Below are positions 52,663 to 61,173 of a stretch of 64,000 nucleotides of DNA, piece by piece (the stretch's first letter is position 1; every line of letters starts with the position of its first letter). Source of the DNA: Polymorphobacter fuscus (GTDB lineage Bacteria > Pseudomonadota > Alphaproteobacteria > Sphingomonadales > Sphingomonadaceae). The notes below the pieces were generated by a model. That model did not search any database and had not been told where the DNA came from. It saw only the letters and a list, made by a program, of their open reading frames with translations. The stretch covers positions 2,294,001-2,358,000 of the forward strand of contig NZ_JAATJI010000001.1 in the NCBI RefSeq assembly GCF_011927825.1, written 5' to 3'. The translations under genes and the position numbers were made by a program.

Positions 52663-53112
52663 GTGGCCAGGAAACGCATTCTCGCGATCGCTTCGGGCGG
52701 CGGCCATTTCGTCCAGCTGCTGCGGCTGCGCCCGGCATGGGACGGGCATGACGTCACCTACGCGACGGTCCACGCCGCCTCAGCGGTCGACGTCGCGCCG
52801 GCACCGCTGCTGACGTTTCGCGATGTCTCGCGCGCCGACTGGTGGCGGCTGCCGCTGACCCTGTGGGACGCGCTGCGGATCCTGGCGAAGGTGCGCCCGC
52901 AGGTGATCGTCACCACCGGCGCGCTGCCGCCGCTGGTGGTGCTGACGCTGGCCAGGGGCTTGGGAATCCGCACGCTGTGGGTCGACAGCATCGCCAATTC
53001 CGAAGTGCTGTCGGGGTCCGGGCGCCATGCCGGCAAGGTGGCGACGGCGGTTGTCACCCAATGGCCGCAGCTCGCCGAACCCGGTGTCGATCATTGGGGG
53101 AGCGTGCTGTGA
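52663..53112 (+). CDS. Alg14/PssD-like glycosyltransferase subunit
   Basis: A 149-residue protein resembling Alg14 or the rhizobial PssD, with RILAIASGGGHFVQLLRLRPAW and IVTTGALPPLVVLTLARGLGIRTLWVDSIANSE. In two-part enzymes this subunit anchors the catalytic Alg13/PssE half and binds acceptor. The start GTG follows AGGTG; an upstream TTG is less likely. GTGA overlap to the next gene. Confidence 0.85.
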   Translation: MARKRILAIASGGGHFVQLLRLRPAWDGHDVTYATVHAASAVDVAPAPLLTFRDVSRADWWRLPLTLWDALRILAKVRPQVIVTTGALPPLVVLTLARGLGIRTLWVDSIANSEVLSGSGRHAGKVATAVVTQWPQLAEPGVDHWGSVL

Positions 53113-53600
53113 ACGGCGTGTTCGTTTCCGTCGGGTCGATGATGCCCTTCGATCGGCTGGTGCAGGCCATGGACGAATGGGCGGCGGCGCATCCCGATGT
53201 GCCGGTGGAAATCCAGATCGGCCGCGGCAAGTACGAGCCGCGCCATGCAAAATATGTCCGGATGATGCCGGTGGTCGAGTATCGGCAGCGCGTCGCCGAC
53301 GCCCGGCTGTTCGTTGCCCATGCCGGCATGGGGTCGATCATTTCGGCGATCGAGGCCGGCAAGCCGTTGCTGATGTTGGCGCGCCTGCAGGCGCAGGGCG
53401 AGCACAATACCGACCACCAGCTGGCAACCGCCGCCAGCATCGGGGCGCGCCCTGGGCTGCATGTGGCGGGCGATGTCGCGGACCTGAAGGCGCGGGCGAC
53501 GGTGTTGCTCGCCGACGCGGGAGCACCGCCGGCGCCGATCTCGCGCTTTGCCGACCCCAAGTTCACCGACCGTATCCGCGCGTTCATCGAGGCTGCATGA
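53109..53600 (+). CDS. Alg13/PssE-like glycosyltransferase subunit
   Basis: A 163-residue nucleotide-sugar-binding subunit of GT28/GT1-type fold. The conserved VSVGSMMPFDRLVQAMDEW and VAHAGMGSIISAIEAGKPLLML, plus EHNTDHQLATAA, form the UDP-sugar pocket. With the preceding gene it forms a split transferase likely to add GlcNAc, GlcA or a similar sugar to a lipid-linked glycan. GTGA and ATGA overlaps to its neighbours. Confidence 0.86.
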   Translation: MNGVFVSVGSMMPFDRLVQAMDEWAAAHPDVPVEIQIGRGKYEPRHAKYVRMMPVVEYRQRVADARLFVAHAGMGSIISAIEAGKPLLMLARLQAQGEHNTDHQLATAASIGARPGLHVAGDVADLKARATVLLADAGAPPAPISRFADPKFTDRIRAFIEAA

Positions 53601-54523
53601 CATTGATATCGCTCGGCGTCGGTGCGACCGCGACGCAGTTCACCCTGGCCGTCACGCCGCAGCTGTGCGTCGGCCATCCCGACAATCTGTTCCTGTTCGG
53701 CGGCGCCGGCATGGCCGCCGGGCTGGCGGCGATCGAAACCGCGACCGGCCGCCCGACGGTGTGGGCGGCGGCGCAATATCTGTCCTATGCACGGCCCGAC
53801 AAGACATTGACGCTCGATGTGCTGGTGCCGGTCAGCGGCAAATACACCAGCCAGGCGCGCGTCGTGGTGCGCGATGGCGATAGCGAGATATTGACGGTCA
53901 ACGCAGCGCTGGGCGCGCGCCCGGCTGCGCCCGAGGCGCAATGGGCGACGATGCCCGATGTGCCGCCGCCGGCAGCCTGCCCGGTGATGGATTACAATTG
54001 GGTGCGGCGCGAAGACGATATCAACGCCAGTTTCGAAAAGCGCGTGGCGCAGGGGCGGTTCGGCGCGGCGCAGGCCGAAGGCGGCCCCAGCCCCGATGGC
54101 GTGGCGCGGCTGTGGGTGCGGCCGCGCGCGACGGCGGGCCCGATCGACCGGATCGCACTGGCGGTGATGGCGGATTTCCTGCCGTCGGGAATCGGCAACG
54201 CCCTGGGCACGGCGGCGGGTGGCAACAGCCTCGACAACACCATCCGCTTTGCGCGTATCGTCCCGACCGATTGGGTGCTGGCCGACATCCGCATCCATGC
54301 CGCGTCGCAGGGCTTCGTCCATGGCCGGGTGCATCTGTTCGCGCGGACCGGCGAACTGCTGGCGACTGCAAGCCAGTCGATGATCCTGCGGGTGCGGTAC
54401 ACACCCGTTGACTGGCGTGCTGCAATCCCTTCCGACCCTGTTCGACCAGCCACGACCAGGGTTCCCGTTGGCCACGCCATGGGGCAAGAACGGGTGCTGC
54501 ATGGCATGAGGCACGATTTTTGA
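53597..54523 (+). CDS. Acyl-CoA thioesterase-like double hotdog protein
   Basis: A 308-residue TesB/4HBT_3-like thioesterase. NLFLFGGAGMAAGLAAIETATGRPTVWAAAQYLSYARP is the N-terminal hotdog, and the C-terminal hotdog ends near LFARTGELLATASQSMILR. About 45 further residues, unlike typical thioesterases, follow to the stop. The tail overlaps a region that may instead be non-coding leader for the antiporter gene. It is joined by overlaps to both neighbours. Substrate unknown. Confidence 0.78.
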   Translation: MTLISLGVGATATQFTLAVTPQLCVGHPDNLFLFGGAGMAAGLAAIETATGRPTVWAAAQYLSYARPDKTLTLDVLVPVSGKYTSQARVVVRDGDSEILTVNAALGARPAAPEAQWATMPDVPPPAACPVMDYNWVRREDDINASFEKRVAQGRFGAAQAEGGPSPDGVARLWVRPRATAGPIDRIALAVMADFLPSGIGNALGTAAGGNSLDNTIRFARIVPTDWVLADIRIHAASQGFVHGRVHLFARTGELLATASQSMILRVRYTPVDWRAAIPSDPVRPATTRVPVGHAMGQERVLHGMRHDF

Positions 54524-55596
54524 GCAAGAAGCGTGGTCCGTTGGGCCTTCCGATCTGGGCGTGGGCAGCGCCGCTTACCGGTCTCGCCCTGGCGATCGCC
54601 AGCATCGCCGATGTCGCGTTGCCATGGTTCGTGGTGGCGCCGGTGCTCGTCGCCGCGGTGCTGGCGGCGGTCCATCATGCCGAAGTCATCGCGCATCGCA
54701 TCGGTGAACCTTATGGCACGCTCGTGCTGGCCGTCGCCGTCACCACCATCGAAGTCGGGCTGATCGTCTCGCTGATGCTGGCAGGCGGCCCGGCGGCCGG
54801 CGCCCTGGCGCGCGATACGGTGTTCGCCGCAGTCATGATCATCATGAACGGCATCATCGGGCTGTCGCTGCTGACTGCGGGGGCCCGGCACCATGAGCCC
54901 GGCTTCAACCAGTCCGGCATCAACGCGGCGCTGTCCGTGCTGACGGCGCTGACCGTGCTGACCATGGTTCTGCCCAATGTCGCCAACACGCCCGGGCCCT
55001 ATTATTCGAGCGGCCAGCTGGCGTTCGTGGCGGCGGTATCGCTCATCCTCTACCTGACCTTTGTCTTCACCCAGACGGTGCGCCACCGCGACTATTTCCT
55101 GACCGAACGCGACGATATCGAAGCGCTGCACCCCATTGCCGGCCAGACGGCAATTGCGGCGCTGGCCCTGCTGGTGGCGGCGCTGATCGGTGTCGTCATG
55201 GCCGGCAAGGCGCTGGCACCGACGATTTCGGGAGCGGTGGAGGCGGCGGGCGCGCCCGAGGCACTGGTCGGGGTCATCATCGCCGCGATCGTGCTGATGC
55301 CCGAAGGGCTGGCGGCGGTGCGCGCGGCACGCGCGAACCGGCTGCAGGACAGCCTCAACCTGGCGCTGGGATCGGCGCTCGCGTCGATCGGGTTGACGAT
55401 CCCGGCCGTCGCCGTGGTGTCGCTGACGATGGGCTTCAACCTGACCCTGGGGCTGGGGCCACGCGACACGGAATTGCTGATCCTGTCGCTGTTCCTTGCC
55501 GTGCTGTCGCTGCGCAGCGGGCGGACGACGGTGCTCAACGGTGTCGTCCACCTGGTGATCTTCGCCGTCTATCTGTTCACCGTGGTAAACCCGTGA
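54520..55596 (+). CDS. Ca2+:H+ antiporter (ChaA-type, CaCA family)
   Basis: A 358-residue membrane transporter with about 11 helices. The CaCA repeats are visible as VTTIEVGLIVSLMLAGG and IVLMPEGLAAVRAARANRLQDSLNLALGSALASIG, with the acidic residues in the conserved positions. It would export Ca2+ or other cations in exchange for protons. The start is a TTG whose next bases form the stop of the thioesterase gene (TTGA), with GAGG eight bases upstream. Confidence 0.88.
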   Translation: MSKKRGPLGLPIWAWAAPLTGLALAIASIADVALPWFVVAPVLVAAVLAAVHHAEVIAHRIGEPYGTLVLAVAVTTIEVGLIVSLMLAGGPAAGALARDTVFAAVMIIMNGIIGLSLLTAGARHHEPGFNQSGINAALSVLTALTVLTMVLPNVANTPGPYYSSGQLAFVAAVSLILYLTFVFTQTVRHRDYFLTERDDIEALHPIAGQTAIAALALLVAALIGVVMAGKALAPTISGAVEAAGAPEALVGVIIAAIVLMPEGLAAVRAARANRLQDSLNLALGSALASIGLTIPAVAVVSLTMGFNLTLGLGPRDTELLILSLFLAVLSLRSGRTTVLNGVVHLVIFAVYLFTVVNP

Positions 55597-55597
55597 A

Positions 55598-57079
55598 TCA
55601 GAAGCGCGTGCGCAGCGCGACCTCGATCGCTGGATAAAGCTTCGATGCGCCCGGCGTGTTCGGCGCATCGTCCTGCAGCCGGCCTTCGATGCGGAAGTCG
55701 CCGATCCGTGTCGGCAGTTCGGTCCCGACGGTGAAGACCTTGATGGTTTCCGAAGTCGCCGAAACGCGATTGCGCGGCGATGTGTCGATGAACTGGCCGG
55801 CGGTGACGTTGAGGTCGATGTGACGGAAGGAGGCGTAATAGCGCCGGTTGCGAATGTCCGTAGCGCTGCCGCTGACCGTCAGCGTGCGGGTGTCACCATC
55901 CAGCGAATAGCCGATCGGCTGGCCTTTGTAGGTGAACCCGCTGGTATAGATGAAGCTGTTGTAGACAAGGCCCGGCGCCGTGCCGCCACCGAACAACTTC
56001 GCGCCCAGCGTGTCGGTATATTCGACAAACCCCGCCCAGGACGCGCCGCGCCCGCCCAATGGTCCGGCCAGCTGGACACCGCCAAGCCGGGCATAATGGG
56101 CGAGGCCCAGGTTCCTGCGATCATCGGCGATGCCTTCGAAATAGGCCTTGGCGGTGACCTGGCCGATCATGCGGGCATAGCTGATGTCGAAGCCCGCCAG
56201 CTGGTTGCCGGGATCGTTGCCGAGATTGCCGTTGTCGGTATTGCCGAGGCCGAACCACGCCTTGCCGAAACTGCCGGCACTGCACGGCCGGCCGCTGCCG
56301 CACATCTGGATGGCGCGCTGCAAGCCGATCTCCAGCCCGCGCACGGGCTCGAAGGCGACGCGCATGCCCATGACCAGCGGGTTGCGATAGTCCCGCTGTT
56401 CGGCAAGGACGCCGCCGAACGCCTCCACCTTTACAGGGCCCAGCCATCTGAGCACGGGGATGTTGAGCGGATCGGGTGACAGCCGCCGGATGCCGAGCTT
56501 GGGGAACGGCCGGGCGCTGTTGGAAAACAGCAAGGTGCCGTCATTGCCGGGGCCGAACCAGATTTCCGCAAAACCGGCATAAACGGCCCAGTTGCCTGAT
56601 TTTACCGCGACATAGCCGGGTTCGAAGTGATAATCCTTGCCGACCTGGCCCGGACGATAGCCCGCACCATAGCTGACGAAGAAGGCGCCGGTGTCGACTT
56701 CGCCATGATAGGCAAAATCCCCCTTCTGTCGCGCACCACCGCCGAAATCGCGCACCTGCTGGACGCGGTTGGTGGCGGCCAGCGTGACTTCCATCGATGT
56801 CGTCTGCCGCGCCCGATCCGACAGCGCCCGCACGCGCGACAATGCCGCTGTGACATGCGGCGCCAGCGGGACGGTGCCGATGCTGTTGATGCCATTGTCG
56901 ATCTGCGCCCAGGGCAACGGCCAGGAATTGACCGGCCCGCGAATGATCCCGGCGCTCTTCAGCACCTCGATGTCGGTACGCAACTGCCGATCACCGACAT
57001 CGGCCCAGGGGGCAGCGAGCGCGGGTTGGGCCAGAAGGAGCAGGACAGGCGTAAGCCGTTTCAACATCCGCGCGGCCAT
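55598..57079 (-). CDS. Capsule assembly Wzi family protein
   Basis: A 493-residue outer membrane protein with a signal peptide (ending ALAA) and a long beta-barrel ending in aromatic LRTRF. The Wzi signature is seen in the N-terminal ADVGDRQLRTDIEVLKSAGIIRGPVNSWPLPW and in EIWFGPGNDGTLLFSNSARPFPKLGIRR. Wzi lectins anchor capsule or exopolysaccharide to the cell. Two possible starts are four codons apart. It ends one base from the antiporter gene on the opposite strand and is divergent from xanB. Confidence 0.9.
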   Translation of the reverse strand: MAARMLKRLTPVLLLLAQPALAAPWADVGDRQLRTDIEVLKSAGIIRGPVNSWPLPWAQIDNGINSIGTVPLAPHVTAALSRVRALSDRARQTTSMEVTLAATNRVQQVRDFGGGARQKGDFAYHGEVDTGAFFVSYGAGYRPGQVGKDYHFEPGYVAVKSGNWAVYAGFAEIWFGPGNDGTLLFSNSARPFPKLGIRRLSPDPLNIPVLRWLGPVKVEAFGGVLAEQRDYRNPLVMGMRVAFEPVRGLEIGLQRAIQMCGSGRPCSAGSFGKAWFGLGNTDNGNLGNDPGNQLAGFDISYARMIGQVTAKAYFEGIADDRRNLGLAHYARLGGVQLAGPLGGRGASWAGFVEYTDTLGAKLFGGGTAPGLVYNSFIYTSGFTYKGQPIGYSLDGDTRTLTVSGSATDIRNRRYYASFRHIDLNVTAGQFIDTSPRNRVSATSETIKVFTVGTELPTRIGDFRIEGRLQDDAPNTPGASKLYPAIEVALRTRF

Positions 57080-57207
57080 ATCAGTGCGAATGGGGCCGCG
57101 CCAGCGCCTCGCGAGGCCCGCGTGCTTAGTGGCGATCGTTCGATTTTGCGTGTCGCGACTATATCGTCCTGCTACATGCGGTGCTTCTTCTTCAACATTG
57201 GGGTTGT
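57080..57207. promoter_or_regulatory. Divergent promoter region, wzi / xanB
   Basis: A 128-bp gap separates the two polysaccharide-related genes. It holds a perfect 12-base palindrome, GCCTCGCGAGGC, at 57106-57117, close to the wzi start, and a TATATC near 57163 that could be the -10 of xanB. A -35 hexamer is not clear. Confidence 0.4.
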
Positions 57208-58647
57208 ATGTCGTTGCTGAAGTCGACGCGCGTCGTTCCGGTCATCTTGTCGGGCGGGTCCGGTACCCGGTTGTGGCCTGCTTCACGCTCGCTTCACCCC
57301 AAGCAGCTGCTGCCGATCGTCGGTGAAATATCGATGTTGCAGGCGACGACGGCGCGGTTTGGTGGCGATTTCGGTTTCGCCCCGCCGATCATCGTCGGCG
57401 GGGAAGACCATCGCTTCCTGATCAGCGATCAGCTTGGCGAATCCGGTTGCGCACCGGCCGCGATCATCCTTGAGCCCCAGGGCCGCAATACGGCCGCGGC
57501 GATCGCTCTGGCGGCCCATCTTGCCGCGGCGAGCGACCCCGATGCGATCCTGGTTGTCGCGCCATCGGACCATGTCATTTCCGATGAAGCGGGGTTCCGT
57601 GCGGCAATCGCTGCGGCTGTCGGCCCGGCGCAACAGGGTTATCTGGTGACGTTCGGCATCAAGCCCGATGGTCCGGAAACCGGCTATGGCTATATCGAGA
57701 TCGGCGACGAACTGCCGGGGCTTGCTGGCGTGCATGCGGTTTCACGCTTCGTCGAAAAGCCTGACGTTGCGCAGGCGCAGGTTCTGGTCGAGGGCGGCCG
57801 CCATGCCTGGAACGCCGGGATCTTCGTGTTCGGGGCGGCAGCCTATCTGGCAGAATTGGCGCGCCATGACTCCGACATCGCGGCCGCCTGCGACGCGGCG
57901 ATGGCAGCGGCGACGACCGACCGGTTATTCACTCGGCCCGCAGCGGCACCGTTTCTTGCCTCGCCCAATATATCGGTCGATTACGCTGTCATGGAGCATA
58001 CCGATCGTGCCGCGGTGGTGCCCGTCGATATCGGCTGGTCCGATGTCGGATCGTGGAATGCGCTGTGGGCGATCGCGGCACGTGACACCAATGGCAACGC
58101 CGTTCAGGGCGAAGTCGTGGCAATCGACTCGCACAATTGCCTGGTGCGTTCGGACGATGGCATCGCCGTCGCGCTGGTGGGTGTCGATGACATGGTCGTC
58201 GTGTCGACCCGGGATTCGGTGCTGGTGGTGCCGCGCTGCAAATCGCAGGACGTCAAGCGGATCGTCGATGAACTGAAGGCGCGCAACAGTACCCGGCACA
58301 CATTGCAATCGGTCGTGCACCGCCCCTGGGGGACGTACCAGACGACCGACCAGGGCGAGCGGTTCCAGACCAAGCGGATCGTCGTCAAGCCCGGCGAACA
58401 GCTCTCGCTGCAACTTCATTACCACCGGTCCGAACACTGGATCGTCGTATCGGGCACGGCGGTGGTGACGATCGACGGTGTCGAGAAGATCGTCAGCGAA
58501 AACCAGTCGGTCTATATTGCGGCGGGCTCACAGCATCGTCTGGCCAATCCGGGCAAGCTGCCGTTGCACCTCATCGAGGTTCAGTGCGGGCCTTATCTGG
58601 GTGAGGATGATATTGTTCGCTTCGAGGACAATTATGCGCGGGTTTAG
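57208..58647 (+). CDS. xanB: Mannose-1-phosphate guanylyltransferase/mannose-6-phosphate isomerase
   Basis: A 479-residue bifunctional enzyme that makes GDP-mannose for exopolysaccharides. The N-terminal nucleotidyltransferase domain has VILSGGSGTRLWPASRSLHPKQLLP and SRFVEKPDVAQA. The C-terminal cupin domain (about 360-479) has QLSLQLHYHRSEHWIVVSGTAVV for the isomerase. The ATG at 57208 gives the family N terminus, although its ribosome site is weak. It is divergent from wzi. Confidence 0.93.
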   Translation: MSLLKSTRVVPVILSGGSGTRLWPASRSLHPKQLLPIVGEISMLQATTARFGGDFGFAPPIIVGGEDHRFLISDQLGESGCAPAAIILEPQGRNTAAAIALAAHLAAASDPDAILVVAPSDHVISDEAGFRAAIAAAVGPAQQGYLVTFGIKPDGPETGYGYIEIGDELPGLAGVHAVSRFVEKPDVAQAQVLVEGGRHAWNAGIFVFGAAAYLAELARHDSDIAAACDAAMAAATTDRLFTRPAAAPFLASPNISVDYAVMEHTDRAAVVPVDIGWSDVGSWNALWAIAARDTNGNAVQGEVVAIDSHNCLVRSDDGIAVALVGVDDMVVVSTRDSVLVVPRCKSQDVKRIVDELKARNSTRHTLQSVVHRPWGTYQTTDQGERFQTKRIVVKPGEQLSLQLHYHRSEHWIVVSGTAVVTIDGVEKIVSENQSVYIAAGSQHRLANPGKLPLHLIEVQCGPYLGEDDIVRFEDNYARV

Positions 58648-58674
58648 CCTGTAGAAACGACCGAAGGCTGTTGC

Positions 58675-59913
58675 TTACCGCGGCAGTTTTCGCAGCATTG
58701 GTATGAGCAGTACGACGGTCAGCCCGGCGCCGACCAGCGCTGTCGGCACCGAAACGCCGTGGCTTATCGCAACGCCGATCCCCAGCACCGCAGTGACTTG
58801 AAAGCCGGCGTTGACGATGTTGTTGGCGGCGATGGCGCGCGAGCGGCTGGCGGGGTCGGTGGCGGTTTGCAGGATCCCGTACAGCGGCACCGAGAAGATG
58901 CCGCCGGCGATCGCCAATATGGTCAGGTCGGCGAGGACGCGCCAGCCGCGGGGATCGGCGAGGAAGGTGGCGATGTCGCCGGCGCTGCCATGAAGGGCGC
59001 GTTCGGCGAACCACAGGTCGATCCCGGCCAGTGCCATGACAAGCCCCGCCCAGGGTGACAGCCGTGTCGAGACGCGCCCGCCGAGCAGCCTGCCCACGCC
59101 GGCCGAACCGATCGCGACGCCGATCGAGAAGGCCGCGAGGAACAATGTCGCGACGCCTTCGCTGCCGCCGAGATCGTTGCGCGCCAGTGGCACGAACTGG
59201 CTGGTGTAGACGGCGCCAAGTGCCCAGAACCAGGAAATGCAGAGCGTGGCGATGGCCAGTTCGCGATGGCCGAACGCTTCGCTGAGCGCCCGGCGGCTGG
59301 CGGTCAGGGGGTTCCAGTCGATCGCGACACGGCTCGCCGGGGGTGCCGTCGGGATGGCGCGCGATGCCAGCCAGCCGACAAGCGCAACAGCGATCGCCAC
59401 CGGCCCGACCCAGCCTGTCGGCAGCAGGCCGCCGGCGATCTGGCCGAGCAGGATGGCAACGAAGGTCGCGCCTTCGACAAGGCCGGTGCCGGCGAGCAGT
59501 TCGCCCGGCGCCAGGTGCTGCGGCAGGATGGCGTATTTGACCGGGCCGAAGATGGTCGAATGGGCGCCCATCAGAAACACCACCACCAGCGCCAGCGGCA
59601 CCGATTCGATGGCCAACGCCAGCGCACCCAATGCCATGAAGGCGATTTCGGCAATCTTGACCCCCCGCGCGATCATCGCCTTGTCGCGGGCATCGGCGAC
59701 TTCGCCGGCGATGCCCGAAAACAGGACGAACGGCACGATGAACACACCGGCCGCGACCGTGGCGAGCGTTGCCGCCGCCACCGGGTCGCCGGCACGGAGG
59801 TGAAAGGCGACCAGGAAAATCAGCCCCGTTTTGAACAGATTGTCGTTGAACGCGCCCAGGAACTGGGTGGCGAACAGCGGCCCGAAGCGCCGGGTGGCAA
59901 GAAGCGCGAACAT
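58675..59913 (-). CDS. MFS transporter, LplT/AAS-like
   Basis: A 412-residue major facilitator transporter with 12 helices. The N-terminal GPLFATQFLGAFNDNLFKTGLIFL and GPVKYAILPQHLAPGELLAGTGLVEG are the characteristic blocks of LplT and of the MFS half of fused Aas proteins, which move lysophospholipids to the inner leaflet for re-acylation. No acyltransferase is fused or adjacent. The start at 59913 follows AAGG; upstream start codons are less favoured. Divergent from the DUF937 gene. Confidence 0.88.
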   Translation of the reverse strand: MFALLATRRFGPLFATQFLGAFNDNLFKTGLIFLVAFHLRAGDPVAAATLATVAAGVFIVPFVLFSGIAGEVADARDKAMIARGVKIAEIAFMALGALALAIESVPLALVVVFLMGAHSTIFGPVKYAILPQHLAPGELLAGTGLVEGATFVAILLGQIAGGLLPTGWVGPVAIAVALVGWLASRAIPTAPPASRVAIDWNPLTASRRALSEAFGHRELAIATLCISWFWALGAVYTSQFVPLARNDLGGSEGVATLFLAAFSIGVAIGSAGVGRLLGGRVSTRLSPWAGLVMALAGIDLWFAERALHGSAGDIATFLADPRGWRVLADLTILAIAGGIFSVPLYGILQTATDPASRSRAIAANNIVNAGFQVTAVLGIGVAISHGVSVPTALVGAGLTVVLLIPMLRKLPR

Positions 59914-60029
59914 CTCGGTGACCTTGCCGCGTTTGTACCGGGAACGCCACTGCCGGGCGGGACTCGCCGTGCCCGGCAACAGCCGCTATCCTGACAGCGA
60001 TGGCAGCGGCGCCGTGAGGGGATAGCGCG

Positions 60030-60623
60030 ATGGCACAGCAATTGATGGAGATGATCGCGCGCATGGGAGGGGCCGATGGCGTTGCGGCAATGGCGGCCCG
60101 CGTCGGTTTGACGCCGGACCAGACCCAGGCGGCGATGGCGGCGTTGGTTCCGGCGGTTACCGGCGGCATGGCGCGGCAGGCGCAGGCCGGGAATGCATCG
60201 ATTGTCGACCAGCTTGCCGGCATGGCGGCATCGTACACGGGGTCAGCGGCGGGCGACGGTGCGGTGTCGCAAGGCAATGAAATCCTTGGCAATATCTTTG
60301 GAAGCAAGGATGTGTCGCGGGCGGTGGCGGCGCAGGCGGCGAGCCAGACCGGGCTCGATATCGGCGCGTTGAAGGCGCTGCTGCCGATGATCGCGACGAT
60401 CGCGGCGAGTGCGCTGGGCAATGCGACCGGGACCGTGGCGGCACCGGGCGGGGCTGTGGCGGGGCAGGCCGGGGGCCTTGGCGGGCTGATCGGGGGCATG
60501 CTGGGGGGTGGCGGCGGGCAGTCGGGGGCCGCGGGCGCCTTGCTGGGGATGCTCGATGCCAATAAGGACGGCAGCCCGTTCGACGACATCCTGGGGATGG
60601 CGTCGAAGTTCCTGAAGCGCTGA
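60030..60623 (+). CDS. DUF937 family protein (YidB-like)
   Basis: A 197-residue protein, Ala/Gly-rich, with an N-terminal QTQAAMAALVPAVTGGMAR segment, SQGNEILGNIFGSKDVSRAVAAQAASQTGLD and ALKALLPMIATIAASAL, the DUF937 pattern. A Gly-rich linker and a conserved MLDANKDGSPFDDILGMASKFLKR follow. Function is unknown. It is 13 bp from the J-domain gene. Confidence 0.85.
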   Translation: MAQQLMEMIARMGGADGVAAMAARVGLTPDQTQAAMAALVPAVTGGMARQAQAGNASIVDQLAGMAASYTGSAAGDGAVSQGNEILGNIFGSKDVSRAVAAQAASQTGLDIGALKALLPMIATIAASALGNATGTVAAPGGAVAGQAGGLGGLIGGMLGGGGGQSGAAGALLGMLDANKDGSPFDDILGMASKFLKR

Positions 60624-60636
60624 GGCACGATTCCCG

Positions 60637-61167
60637 ATGGCCCGTTCCCGCCGCACCGATGACTGGGGGTTTCCGCGCTGGCGGCCCTATGGCAGCGGCG
60701 GCGCGGCGGCCGAGGTGCGGTTGTGCGACCGCCATGGCTGCACCAACGTCGGCGACTGCCCGGCGCCAAAGGCAGCCAATCGGCCGGAACGCTGGTATTT
60801 CTGTGCCGCCCATGCCGCCGAATACAACGCCAACTGGGATTATTTTGCCGGCCTGTCGGCCGAGGAAGCGGCGGCGCGGGCCGCCGACGAATCGGCGCAG
60901 ACCAGCTATCGCCGATCGGCGCATTGGGAATGGGGCGGTGCCGGCGACGGCAGCCGCAGCCGTGCCGAGCTCGACGCACTGGCGGTTCTCGGCTGTGACC
61001 CGGATGCCGACATGACCGTCGTCAAGGTCGCCTGGCGCACCGCCGCCAAGGCCAGCCACCCCGATGTCGCCGGCAGCGACCCGGACGCCGCGGTGCGCTT
61101 TCGCGCCATCCAGGCGGCGTGGCAGGTGCTCAGCGACGCCGATGCGGCGCGCACCGCTGGGTCCTGA
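60637..61167 (+). CDS. J-domain protein with N-terminal Cys-rich module
   Basis: A 176-residue DnaJ-type protein. The N-terminal 75 residues include LCDRHGCTNVGDCPAP and RWYFCAAHAAEYNANWDYF, whose Cys and His residues suggest a zinc site. The C-terminal J domain (about 112-172) keeps the HPD motif in KASHPDVAGSD, so it can stimulate an Hsp70. The alphaproteobacterial family is conserved; its client is unknown. Convergent with the HlyD-type gene. Confidence 0.85.
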   Translation: MARSRRTDDWGFPRWRPYGSGGAAAEVRLCDRHGCTNVGDCPAPKAANRPERWYFCAAHAAEYNANWDYFAGLSAEEAAARAADESAQTSYRRSAHWEWGGAGDGSRSRAELDALAVLGCDPDADMTVVKVAWRTAAKASHPDVAGSDPDAAVRFRAIQAAWQVLSDADAARTAGS

Positions 61168-61173
61168 CCGCGC

